Shown: piece after piece, positions 1-7,102 of the stretch
Position numbering within the stretch: the first letter of the stretch is position 1
Layout of the letters: every line of letters starts with the position of its first letter
DNA from: Candidatus Aminicenantota bacterium
Lineage (GTDB): Bacteria; Acidobacteriota; Aminicenantia; JAMOAD01
Assembly: GCA_027070475.1 (NCBI GenBank)
Contig: JALXDT010000321.1
Location: forward strand, 1 to 10,772
DNA: 10,772 nt
Reading direction: 5' to 3'
Translations under genes and position numbers: made by a program
The notes under the pieces: model-generated
Databases searched by the model: none
Seen by the model: the letters and a program-made list of their open reading frames with translations, nothing else
Told to the model about the DNA's origin: nothing

Positions 1-2
1 TA

Positions 3-2333
3 AACAGAGAGCTTGCTCTGAATCCAAATCTCACAAAGGATAAGCTTCAAACTGTTGTTAAGAATGGAAGAGTCTTTGTTTTAGGAACATTATCAATGCA
101 TTCCGGTGAAGTAGGTCCCTCACAGGCGGCTCCTCTCATTGTATATAAGCTTATAACTGCAACCGATAAAAAGTCTTTGAATATTCTTAAGAATGTGGTT
201 TATGCAATGGTTCCCTGTCACAATCCCGATGGAATGGATATGGTCGTGAATCACTATAGAAAGTACAAAGGGACTAAATATGAAGGCTCCACATTCCCGG
301 GTGTTTATCATAAGTATGTAGGTCATGATAACAATAGGGATTTTGTCTCTTTAACTCAGAAGGATACAAAAGCAATTGCAAGAATATCCAATAAGGATTG
401 GTTTCCTCAGGTGATGGTTGAAAAACATCAGATGGGGTTTACAACAGCAAGATATTTTGTACCACCCTTTCATGATCCTATAGCTGAAAACATTGATGCA
501 GGATTCTGGGATTGGATAGGGGTTTTTGGCTCAAATCTCCTAAAGGACATGACAAGGGATGGCTGCGCCGGTGTTTCCCAGCACTATCTTTTTGATGATT
601 ATTGGCCCGGCTCAACCGAAACCTCTTTATGGAAAAATGTAATTTCCATGCTTACTGAGTGCGCCAGCGCTAAGTATGCCACCCCTATCTATGTTGAGCC
701 AACAGAGCTAAATGCCCATGGTAAGGGTTTATCTGAGTACAAAAAGAGTGTTAATATGCCTCTTCCATGGAAAGGGGGCTGGTGGAGATTATCTGATATT
801 GTAAAGTATGAGATCTCGTCAACATATTCAATTTTAAATACAGCCGCACTTCACAAAGAGGAAATTTTAAAGTTTAAAAATGATATGTGTAAAAAGAATG
901 TCAAATTAGGGAAAACAACTCCTCCCTATTATTATATTCTTCCTCAAAACCAGCATGATCTCAGCGAATTTGTCAATCTTGTAAACCTTCTTGATGAACA
1001 TGGGGTAAATGTTTTTAAACTTAATAAAACGATTGTATTTAAGAACAAAATTTACAATAAGGGTGATATTGTAGTGCCTCTTGCCCAACCTTTCAGATCC
1101 TTTATAAAAGAGGTTATGGAAAAACAAAAGTATCCTGAAAGACACTATACACCGGGTGGAAAATTGATAAAACCATATGATATCACCTCATGGTCACTTC
1201 CTCTTCACAGAGGAGTAAAATCCTATGAAATAAATGAAAAAATTCCCGGATTGGAAAATTCACTTGTTCCGGTTAAAATACCTTTTTATTTAAAATCCGA
1301 TATTCCTTCAAACTTTAAATATGCTGTCTTCCCTGTAAATAACAATGAAAGCTTTAAGGCTATGTCCATAGCTAAAAAAGCCGGTTTAACAGTTCTCAGA
1401 TTAAAAGAGGATACCAATCTGAATGGCAATTTAATAAAAAAAGGAAGTTTTATTATCAAAGGGGATCAAAGTAAAATAGAAAACATAATTTCAAAATTAA
1501 GTGTTTCCCCTATTTATTCGGAATCTATTTCCAACTTAAAAACAGAAACAGTAAAGATACCCAGAATAGCACTTGTTGAAACTTTCTTCCACGATATGGA
1601 TGCGGGCTGGACAAGATTTATTTTTGATACATATTCAATCCCTTACAAAGTTCTGCATCCGGGGGATTTCAGCAAGGTTGATCTTGAAAAGAACTTTGAT
1701 CTAATTATTTTCCCGGATGCTAATTCTCAAGTATTACTTCAGGGAAAGTACGGAGGAGAGGGACACTACTATATTCCGAGCTATCCTCCTCAATATACGA
1801 AGGGAATGGGTAAAAAAGGACTTTCAAAGGTTGCAAAATTCATAAATGATGGCGGAACGGTAATCTCATGGGGACAGTCCACCAAGCTTTTTATGTCAAC
1901 ACTCAGTTTTAAATATGGAAAGGGAAAGATAGAGCAATTTAATTTACCGATTTCAGACCTTTCAATGTACCTCAGAAAATCAGGTCTGTATTGTCCCGGT
2001 TCTCTTGTAAAAATCAGATTTATAAAGGATACTCCGATTACTTTCGGAATGGAAAAGGAGATAGGTGTGTTTTTCAGAGGAAGACCTGTTTTTGCAACAA
2101 GAATACCGAATTTTGATATGGATAGAAAGGTAATAGCCGCATTTCCTGAGGATGATAATCTTCTTATGAGCGGATACTGTGAAAATTGTAAATTACTTGA
2201 GAATAAAGCTGTATTGGTATGGCTAAAGAAAAACAGAGGACAGTTAATCCTTTTCGGGTTTAATCCTCAATTCAGAGCTTCAACCCCTGTTTCTTATAAA
2301 TTAATTTTTAACTCAATATTGATGGCAAAGTGA
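3..2333 (+). CDS. M14-family zinc carboxypeptidase-like protein with C-terminal amidotransferase-like domain (5' partial)
   Basis: The reading frame is open from the window edge, so the true start lies upstream; the ATG at 96 falls inside the zinc site and is not a credible start. Numbering from base 3 (776 visible residues), the first zinc ligands are H33 and E36 in MHSGEVG. An NPDG and a DNNRD motif follow (substrate-binding region), then the third ligand H142 in VEKHQMG, and a candidate catalytic Glu in SMLTECA near residue 219. A middle region resembles the part of large M14 proteins with QPFR and LPLHRGV motifs. From about residue 520 a class-I glutamine-amidotransferase-like fold begins (ALVETFFHDMDAGWTRF, later FINDGGTVISWG), without a visible catalytic Cys. 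Family members of this architecture are usually exported peptidases of roughly 850 residues; the signal peptide would lie upstream of the window. The substrate is unknown. It is the first visible gene of a five-gene operon, 17 bases before the ABC ATPase. Confidence 0.88.
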   Translation, partial: NRELALNPNLTKDKLQTVVKNGRVFVLGTLSMHSGEVGPSQAAPLIVYKLITATDKKSLNILKNVVYAMVPCHNPDGMDMVVNHYRKYKGTKYEGSTFPGVYHKYVGHDNNRDFVSLTQKDTKAIARISNKDWFPQVMVEKHQMGFTTARYFVPPFHDPIAENIDAGFWDWIGVFGSNLLKDMTRDGCAGVSQHYLFDDYWPGSTETSLWKNVISMLTECASAKYATPIYVEPTELNAHGKGLSEYKKSVNMPLPWKGGWWRLSDIVKYEISSTYSILNTAALHKEEILKFKNDMCKKNVKLGKTTPPYYYILPQNQHDLSEFVNLVNLLDEHGVNVFKLNKTIVFKNKIYNKGDIVVPLAQPFRSFIKEVMEKQKYPERHYTPGGKLIKPYDITSWSLPLHRGVKSYEINEKIPGLENSLVPVKIPFYLKSDIPSNFKYAVFPVNNNESFKAMSIAKKAGLTVLRLKEDTNLNGNLIKKGSFIIKGDQSKIENIISKLSVSPIYSESISNLKTETVKIPRIALVETFFHDMDAGWTRFIFDTYSIPYKVLHPGDFSKVDLEKNFDLIIFPDANSQVLLQGKYGGEGHYYIPSYPPQYTKGMGKKGLSKVAKFINDGGTVISWGQSTKLFMSTLSFKYGKGKIEQFNLPISDLSMYLRKSGLYCPGSLVKIRFIKDTPITFGMEKEIGVFFRGRPVFATRIPNFDMDRKVIAAFPEDDNLLMSGYCENCKLLENKAVLVWLKKNRGQLILFGFNPQFRASTPVSYKLIFNSILMAK

Positions 2334-2339
2334 GGTGAT
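2332..2339 (+). promoter_or_regulatory. Ribosome binding site of the ABC ATPase gene
   Basis: GAGGTGAT matches the anti-Shine-Dalgarno sequence well and overlaps the TGA stop of the peptidase gene. It lies 11 bases before the ATG at 2351 and supports that start. Another ATG at 2338 is in a different frame. The overlap with the preceding stop suggests translational coupling. Confidence 0.7.
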
Positions 2340-2350
2340 GAATTTCCCGA

Positions 2351-3055
2351 ATGGAAATAGTTAAAGTAGAAAAACTAACAAAGAAATATTTAAAAGAGTC
2401 AGTTTTAAAAGATCTCTCTTTTTCAGTGGAAAAAGGTCTAATAAGTGGTATTATCGGCCCCAATGGGGCCGGTAAATCCACTCTTTTGAGAATAATAGCC
2501 GGCATAGAATTTCCCGATGAGGGAGATATATTCTTGGTCGGGAAAAGGGTGAAAAATTTTGCGGACAGAAAAGCCTATATCTCCTATATGCCTGAAAATA
2601 TGAATCTTTATCCTGACTACTATGTTTATGAGTTTTTGGATTTTTTTCACAGAGCTATTGGATTTTCGGATGAAGAACTTTTAAAGGCACTTTCTTTAAA
2701 GGATTCTTATGATAAAAAAATAAAATTTCTATCCAAGGGATGGAATCAGCGTTTAAAATTATATACTGCTCTTGCCCTTAAAAAACCCATTGTTATTCTT
2801 GATGAACCTTTTGATGGGTTTGATCCTCTGCAAATGGTTGAAATTATGAACACAGTCAGAAGCAAAAACAGAGCAGGTATTACATTCATACTTTCAATTC
2901 ATCAGCTTGCTGATGCTGAAAAGATTTGTGATTACTATCTTCTTCTTGACAGAGGTAATTTAGTTGCCAAAGGAACCATTGATGAACTTTCAGAATCTTT
3001 TTCAGTAAAAGAAAAGAAACTTGAAAATATCTTTTTTAAGGCGCTTCAAAGATGA
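2351..3055 (+). CDS. ABC transporter ATP-binding protein (GldA/CcmA-like, ABC-2 exporter type)
   Basis: A 234-residue single nucleotide-binding domain that hydrolyses ATP to drive the membrane partner encoded next. Walker A is GPNGAGKS at 36-43. The Q-loop position reads YMPEN (79-83), with Glu where Gln is usual, as in many ABC-2 exporter ATPases. The signature motif is LSKGW at 127-131 instead of LSGGQ. Walker B is IVILDEP (147-153), the D-loop follows as GFDP, and the switch His is H184 in SIHQL. Length and C-terminal tail fit a one-domain ATPase that dimerises. The stop overlaps the permease start by four bases (ATGA), so the two are very likely one complex. GldA-like is inferred from the GldF/GldG-like partner; drug, lipid or polysaccharide export cannot be told from sequence. 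Confidence 0.93.
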   Translation: MEIVKVEKLTKKYLKESVLKDLSFSVEKGLISGIIGPNGAGKSTLLRIIAGIEFPDEGDIFLVGKRVKNFADRKAYISYMPENMNLYPDYYVYEFLDFFHRAIGFSDEELLKALSLKDSYDKKIKFLSKGWNQRLKLYTALALKKPIVILDEPFDGFDPLQMVEIMNTVRSKNRAGITFILSIHQLADAEKICDYYLLLDRGNLVAKGTIDELSESFSVKEKKLENIFFKALQR

Positions 3056-4356
3056 AGACTCTTTTGCTAATCGAAAAGGAGATAAAAGATCTTTTAAAAA
3101 GCAAAAGTTTCCTTCTCTATTCTTTTATTCTTTTTTACATTACAGCTTATAGCTTTTACTCTGCTGTTGATCTGTACTCAAAGGCGAGTATGGCTGCTAT
3201 CAACAATCCTCTCTATGCCACAGGTTTTGAACCGGTTGCAGGTGTTTTTGTTCCTACTTTCGGAGGATTGTTCATAGTTTTATCATTGTTTTCACCCTTT
3301 GTTCTGATAAGAATCTTCGGCATTGAAAAATCAAACAACACAATATCACTTGTCCGTCAGATTGATTTTTCCGAAACAGAAATTTTCCTCTCCAAACTTT
3401 CTTCCGGTCTGTTTTTCATCCTTTTATCCTTGATAGCTTTTTTGCCTCTTTTAATTATCTGGAAAACAATAGGAGGACATTTACCAAAGGTCGAACTTTT
3501 TCTTCTGTTTTTCGGATATCTTCTTTACGGAACTTTTGTGGTCTCAATATCAATTTTTTCTTCGGTTATTATGAAAACCACAGCTCAGGCTTCAATCTTT
3601 GCGATTGCTTTGATTGTCTTTTCATGGTTTCTGGACTTTGGAAAGGATATGCACATTTTTTCATATCTGGATAAGATCTCCGATTGGACGGTAACAAGTC
3701 AATTAAAGGAATTTGAGAGCGGAATTTTTTCATTACAGGCTGTTTTTTACTTTTTGATTTTATCTTCATTTATTCTTTTGCTATCTTTTGTGGCTTTTAA
3801 TATAAATTTAAGGAGAAAAGTTAAACTTTCCGCATTACTAACTATTTTTTTTATTTTGCTATTCTTTTTTAATACCCTTTATCAATATAAAAGAGATCTC
3901 ACGGAGAGTGGCAAACACTCCTTTTCCTATGAAGAGACTGTCTTCCTTAAAAAACTTCCTGAAATTAAGATTAAAGTATTTCTTGAACCTACTGATAGCA
4001 GATACAGAGACTATGAAAATGATTTTTTAAAAAAGCTTAAAATGGTCAAAACAGATGTAAAGATAAATTTTGCCGAAGGGAAGGAATTAAAAGAAAATTA
4101 CGGGCTATTTGAATACACAATTAATGGTGAAACAGCTAAAACATATTCAAACAGTGCCAAGGAGATTTTTTTAGTTTTAGAAGAGCTTTCGGGTAAGAAG
4201 ATAGAAAAAAGTGACAAAAAATCTTCTGTTTACAAAGGTTATCCTCTTGTTGTTAAAAGAGGCTGGAGCCATTCCTTATTCTTTATATATTTGATACTAT
4301 TTCCTATATTTTTAATCCTATTTCAATTAAAAAAACCAAGGAGGAAAAAGATATGA
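3052..4356 (+). CDS. ABC-2 permease fused to a short GldG-like extracytoplasmic domain
   Basis: A 434-residue inner-membrane protein. I see about seven hydrophobic segments in the first 275 residues (near 18-36, 69-89, 113-136, 147-172, 177-195, 228-250, 258-275), the six-helix ABC-2/GldF-like part plus one more helix. A soluble stretch (about 276-405) then opens with RDLTESGKHSFSYEET, closely resembling the start of GldG/ABC_transp_aux domains, followed by KIKVFLEP and YENDFLKKLK. A last helix (about 408-425) and a basic tail (KKPRRKKI) put the C terminus in the cytoplasm. GldF and GldG are usually separate proteins and the GldG domain is usually much longer, so this looks like a compact fusion. 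It starts at the ATGA overlap with the ATPase; a weak AAGG at 3038-3041 suggests coupling. The Gld name reflects homology only and does not imply gliding motility. The substrate is unknown. Confidence 0.85.
   Translation: MKTLLLIEKEIKDLLKSKSFLLYSFILFYITAYSFYSAVDLYSKASMAAINNPLYATGFEPVAGVFVPTFGGLFIVLSLFSPFVLIRIFGIEKSNNTISLVRQIDFSETEIFLSKLSSGLFFILLSLIAFLPLLIIWKTIGGHLPKVELFLLFFGYLLYGTFVVSISIFSSVIMKTTAQASIFAIALIVFSWFLDFGKDMHIFSYLDKISDWTVTSQLKEFESGIFSLQAVFYFLILSSFILLLSFVAFNINLRRKVKLSALLTIFFILLFFFNTLYQYKRDLTESGKHSFSYEETVFLKKLPEIKIKVFLEPTDSRYRDYENDFLKKLKMVKTDVKINFAEGKELKENYGLFEYTINGETAKTYSNSAKEIFLVLEELSGKKIEKSDKKSSVYKGYPLVVKRGWSHSLFFIYLILFPIFLILFQLKKPRRKKI
4338..4344 (+). promoter_or_regulatory. Ribosome binding site of the ConA-like gene, inside the permease gene
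   Basis: AAGGAGG lies 8 bases before the ATG at 4353 and fixes that start even though the gene overlaps the upstream permease gene by four bases. The gene can therefore load its own ribosomes as well as use coupled translation. Confidence 0.75.
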
Positions 4357-5060
4357 AAAAGGGATTAATTGCAATTATTATTTTTATTTTTATTGTCGGG
4401 GTTTCTGCAACAGTTGAGAAAAAGCTTTTTTTCTCCTTTGACAATGAAATTCCCGGAGCTGAGGCCAAGGATTTTTCATCCTTTGTCGGGAAATGGCATA
4501 TAGATAAAGATGGTAGCAATATTGTGTATGCAGTTGATGGAAGAAAGTGGGAGCAGGGGCTTTTATCCGAAGGCATTATAAAAAAAGCGAAGGGGCTTTA
4601 TGGAGAAAGATATGCAGAGTTTCTTGATAATCTTGAAGCATACAAATATTTTCCGCTTTCAATTTGTAAAAGAGTAGAGCTTTTTACAAACGGAATTATT
4701 AAATTAAAATTCAAAGGTATAAGCGGCAGAATTGATCAGGCAGCGGGAATTGCCTTTAATATAAAGAAGAACGGAGATTACCTTGTGGTAAGAGCAAATC
4801 CTCTTGAAAATAATATGGTCTTATTTAAAATGGAAAGAGGGCGAAGAAAAGCTGTTCAATGGATAAGGAATGCAAAAACTCCTTCAAAAGTATGGCATAA
4901 TCTGAAAGTTGTTATAAATGGAAGGAATATTAAAGGATATTTAAATGGTAAACTCTATATAAATTATAATTGGAAAGAAAAAATCAGCGGGAAAGTAGGA
5001 TTGTGGTCAAAAGCTGACAGCTATGTATTTTTTGATGATGTGGAAATTATAAGAAAGTGA
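4353..5060 (+). CDS. Secreted concanavalin-A-like (DUF1080/LamG-type) domain protein
   Basis: A 235-residue protein with a typical signal peptide: MKK, a very hydrophobic stretch (4-17), then a likely cut after VSA at residue 19. The mature part looks like one jelly-roll domain of the concanavalin-A-like/DUF1080 (family 16 glycoside hydrolase-like, 3-keto-disaccharide hydrolase) group. Signs of this are GRIDQAAGIAFNI (125-137), YLVVRANPLENNMVLFKM (143-160) with a GRR turn, WHNLKVVINGRNIKGYLNG (181-199), and a closing GKVGLWSKADS (213-223) plus FFDDVEI. Such domains bind or process sugars, but I see no catalytic residues I could name, so a binding role is as likely. It overlaps the permease gene by four bases and lies 4 bases before the VWA gene, so it probably acts in the periplasm or at the surface together with the transporter. 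The N-terminal 30-110 region is less typical. Confidence 0.75.
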   Translation: MKKGLIAIIIFIFIVGVSATVEKKLFFSFDNEIPGAEAKDFSSFVGKWHIDKDGSNIVYAVDGRKWEQGLLSEGIIKKAKGLYGERYAEFLDNLEAYKYFPLSICKRVELFTNGIIKLKFKGISGRIDQAAGIAFNIKKNGDYLVVRANPLENNMVLFKMERGRRKAVQWIRNAKTPSKVWHNLKVVINGRNIKGYLNGKLYINYNWKEKISGKVGLWSKADSYVFFDDVEIIRK

Positions 5061-5064
5061 TTTT

Positions 5065-6621
5065 ATGAAAAAAACTTTTATTTTTTCAATATTAATTATC
5101 TTATATTTTTCTTCTCTATTTCCTCAGAAAAAGATTTATAAATACAATGTAAGTGTTGAAAACAAAATCATCTATGCAAGGGTTTTTTACAAAGGAAAAC
5201 CTGTGGATAATTTAAAAAAGGATGATTTTATTCTCTATGAAAATGGGAAAAGAGTTAAAATCTTAGGTGTTGATATAGTAAGAAAAAAATTCGGGTCGGA
5301 GAAAAAGAGTTCTACACCTATCAAAAAACAAAGCCCTCGTTTTTTTATTTTAACTTTTAAGATAATAGATTATGGCCCCTATTTAAAAAAAGGCATTGAC
5401 TATATTTTTGATAATATTATAAAAAAAGAGGATAAACTTATGTTTATGAGTGAGCATCACTATTTTGTGGAAGATCACATTAAGGATAAAGATAAAATCA
5501 AAGAAAAAATCATTAAGATTTTAAAAAAAGAGAGTGTTTTATCAAGGATGAGGCTTGACAGATTACTCTCAAACTTAAAATCATTAACTTATGCAGTGGG
5601 AGAATATGTCTCTTCTCAAAATTCAGGAAACAAATCATCCTATCAACAGAATCGGGAATTTGAAAAATTAGTTTTAATTGTTCAGAGGTTTTTAACACTT
5701 TTAAGAGGTTATAAGGAAAGCTATCTTACTCCTGAGATAGATAGATTTTACTATTTCGCTAAATACTTAAACGGAATAAAGATGAAAAAATGGATTTTAA
5801 ACTTTTATCAATATGAAAAGATACCTATTCCTGTACAGATTAAAAATTTTATGGATAATTTTATCGGAGAAGGTCTTAGGCCTTATAATGAGATGAAAGC
5901 ATTGGAAATGGTCACAGAGCTTCAGAAAGAATTGGACAGACCCGCTAATTTCCCAACAGATGAAGTTGCAAAACTTTTTTACAGGGGAGACACAACATTT
6001 TATACAATAATTTTAGACAAACCTAAAGATACTTTAAGTAAAGATTTTTATTATAGGAATGTGTACACTGACCTTGAAAAAACACTTAAAAATATTAGCT
6101 TTTCCACAGGTGGTGATGTTATTCTGACAAACAATGTAATTTCAGCTGTCAACAAATTCAAAGAAAAGGAGGATATTCTTTATATGATAAACTATATACC
6201 GACTGTGAAAAATCCTAAGATAAAGGTAAAAATGAAAAATCCTGAATATAAGGTTAAGTATGATCCCAATCAATTTTCAGATTATATAAAGAATTATTTA
6301 AAGAGAAAGAAAAAGGAGAATCCTGATATTTTAATAAATGGCTTTAATTATTCAAAAAATATTTTAAGTTTTTCAATAAAAGATTTTAAAATCGGAAAAA
6401 AGGAAAAAGCAGGTAGAGTTCTGGTTGTTTTGAAGATTACAGATGAGAAGGGTAAAACCATTTATAATTCTGAAAAAACATTAAAGAGCAACAAATCAGA
6501 AATAAAAGTTAAAATAAAAATTAAAAATCTAAAAAATGGAATATTCTATCTCTATCTTGATGTCTATGACCTTCTTACAAAAAAGGTAGCCAGTAGATTT
6601 GAAGTCCTTGAAATAAATTGA
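5065..6621 (+). CDS. Secreted VWA-related protein (Acidobacteria-type VWFA-like domain)
   Basis: A 518-residue protein with a signal peptide (hydrophobic 5-19, likely cut near FPQ at 19-21). Residues 44-66 (GKPVDNLKKDDFILYENGKR) are the pre-domain seen in front of VWFA-related proteins frequent in Acidobacteria. The VWA-like strand starts near 92 (RFFILTFKIIDYG), but the metal-site motif DxSxS is not there; D102 is followed by YG. A Lys-rich, helical region with no clear match fills about 120-330 and includes KMKKWILNFYQYEKIPI. The family's late motif STGGDVI is at 347-353, followed by DILYMINYIPTVKNPKIKVKMK, as usual for these proteins. The last 100 residues look like a beta-sandwich. It is the last gene of the operon, 4 bases after the ConA-like gene, with no strong Shine-Dalgarno of its own (AAGAAAG). 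A protein-protein interaction role at the envelope is inference. Confidence 0.78.
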   Translation: MKKTFIFSILIILYFSSLFPQKKIYKYNVSVENKIIYARVFYKGKPVDNLKKDDFILYENGKRVKILGVDIVRKKFGSEKKSSTPIKKQSPRFFILTFKIIDYGPYLKKGIDYIFDNIIKKEDKLMFMSEHHYFVEDHIKDKDKIKEKIIKILKKESVLSRMRLDRLLSNLKSLTYAVGEYVSSQNSGNKSSYQQNREFEKLVLIVQRFLTLLRGYKESYLTPEIDRFYYFAKYLNGIKMKKWILNFYQYEKIPIPVQIKNFMDNFIGEGLRPYNEMKALEMVTELQKELDRPANFPTDEVAKLFYRGDTTFYTIILDKPKDTLSKDFYYRNVYTDLEKTLKNISFSTGGDVILTNNVISAVNKFKEKEDILYMINYIPTVKNPKIKVKMKNPEYKVKYDPNQFSDYIKNYLKRKKKENPDILINGFNYSKNILSFSIKDFKIGKKEKAGRVLVVLKITDEKGKTIYNSEKTLKSNKSEIKVKIKIKNLKNGIFYLYLDVYDLLTKKVASRFEVLEIN

Positions 6622-6647
6622 TTAAGAGGAAAGCTCCTTTAATTTTT
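6622..6647 (+). terminator. Possible weak terminator at the convergent junction
   Basis: TTAA and AGGA (with a bulged G) can pair with TCCT and TTAA around an AAGC loop, followed by TTTTT at 6643-6647. It would end the five-gene operon just after its stop and lies inside the 3' end of the bcp gene. The stem is short and AT-rich, so support is modest. Confidence 0.25.
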
Positions 6648-7092
6648 CAAGAACATTTTCAACATGACCTGCGACTTTAACCTTGGGCCATATAAAAGCA
6701 ATTTTCCCGTCAGGAGATATAAGAAATGTGCTCCTTACAACTCCATAATACTCCCTACCGTACATCTTTTTCAATTGCCAGGCTCCGTATGCTTCAAGAA
6801 CTTTATGTTCCTGATCACTTAAGAGTGTGATTTTAAGATTTTTCTTTTCAATAAAATTTCTATGGCTTTTTGTTGAATCAGGGCTCACTCCTAAAATAAT
6901 AGCTCCCATTTTCTCAAATTCTTTTTTCATCTCAGTAAACCCAATGGCTTCTTTTGTGCATCCTGAGGTGTTATCCTTCGGATAGAAATAGAGAACAACC
7001 CATTTTCCCTTATAATCTTTTAAGCAAACCTCTTTATCATTTTGATCGGGAAGACAAAAATCCGGGGCTTTATAACCCTCTTTTACTGCCAT
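6622..7092 (-). CDS. bcp: Thiol peroxidase of the BCP/PrxQ peroxiredoxin family
   Basis: A 156-residue cytoplasmic peroxiredoxin that reduces hydrogen peroxide and organic hydroperoxides, usually with thioredoxin. The family motif PxxxTxxC is present as PKDNTSGC at 38-45, so C45 is the peroxidatic Cys; APDF (9-12) and VVLYFYPKD are also typical. R119 in VVRSTFLISPDGKI fits the conserved active-site Arg. The residue five after C45, where E. coli Bcp has its resolving Cys, is I50; the only other cysteines are C13 and C23. Full length for the family. Its start is set by GGAGGT at 7102-7097. It follows hutI on the same strand and the hutI stop touches this Shine-Dalgarno, so the two are very likely one transcript. 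Its stop abuts the stop of the convergent VWA-related gene with no bases between. Confidence 0.95.
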   Translation of the reverse strand: MAVKEGYKAPDFCLPDQNDKEVCLKDYKGKWVVLYFYPKDNTSGCTKEAIGFTEMKKEFEKMGAIILGVSPDSTKSHRNFIEKKNLKITLLSDQEHKVLEAYGAWQLKKMYGREYYGVVRSTFLISPDGKIAFIWPKVKVAGHVENVLEKLKELSS

Positions 7093-7096
7093 TTTT

Positions 7097-7102
7097 ACCT
7101 CC
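7097..7102 (-). promoter_or_regulatory. Ribosome binding site of bcp, overlapping the hutI stop
   Basis: On the minus strand the hutI TAG runs straight into GGAGGT, which lies 4 bases before the bcp ATG. Ribosomes ending hutI would stop on the bcp start region, consistent with coupled translation. Confidence 0.75.

Noticed and set aside
96..98. ATG at 96 as the peptidase start
   Set aside because: The frame is open to the window edge, and this Met immediately precedes the zinc-binding HSGE motif, so a start here would remove the N-terminal part of the domain.
4304..4576. A 90-codon minus-strand ORF opposite the permease/ConA-like junction
   Set aside because: It lies antisense to two overlapping, well-supported genes and lacks any recognisable motif.
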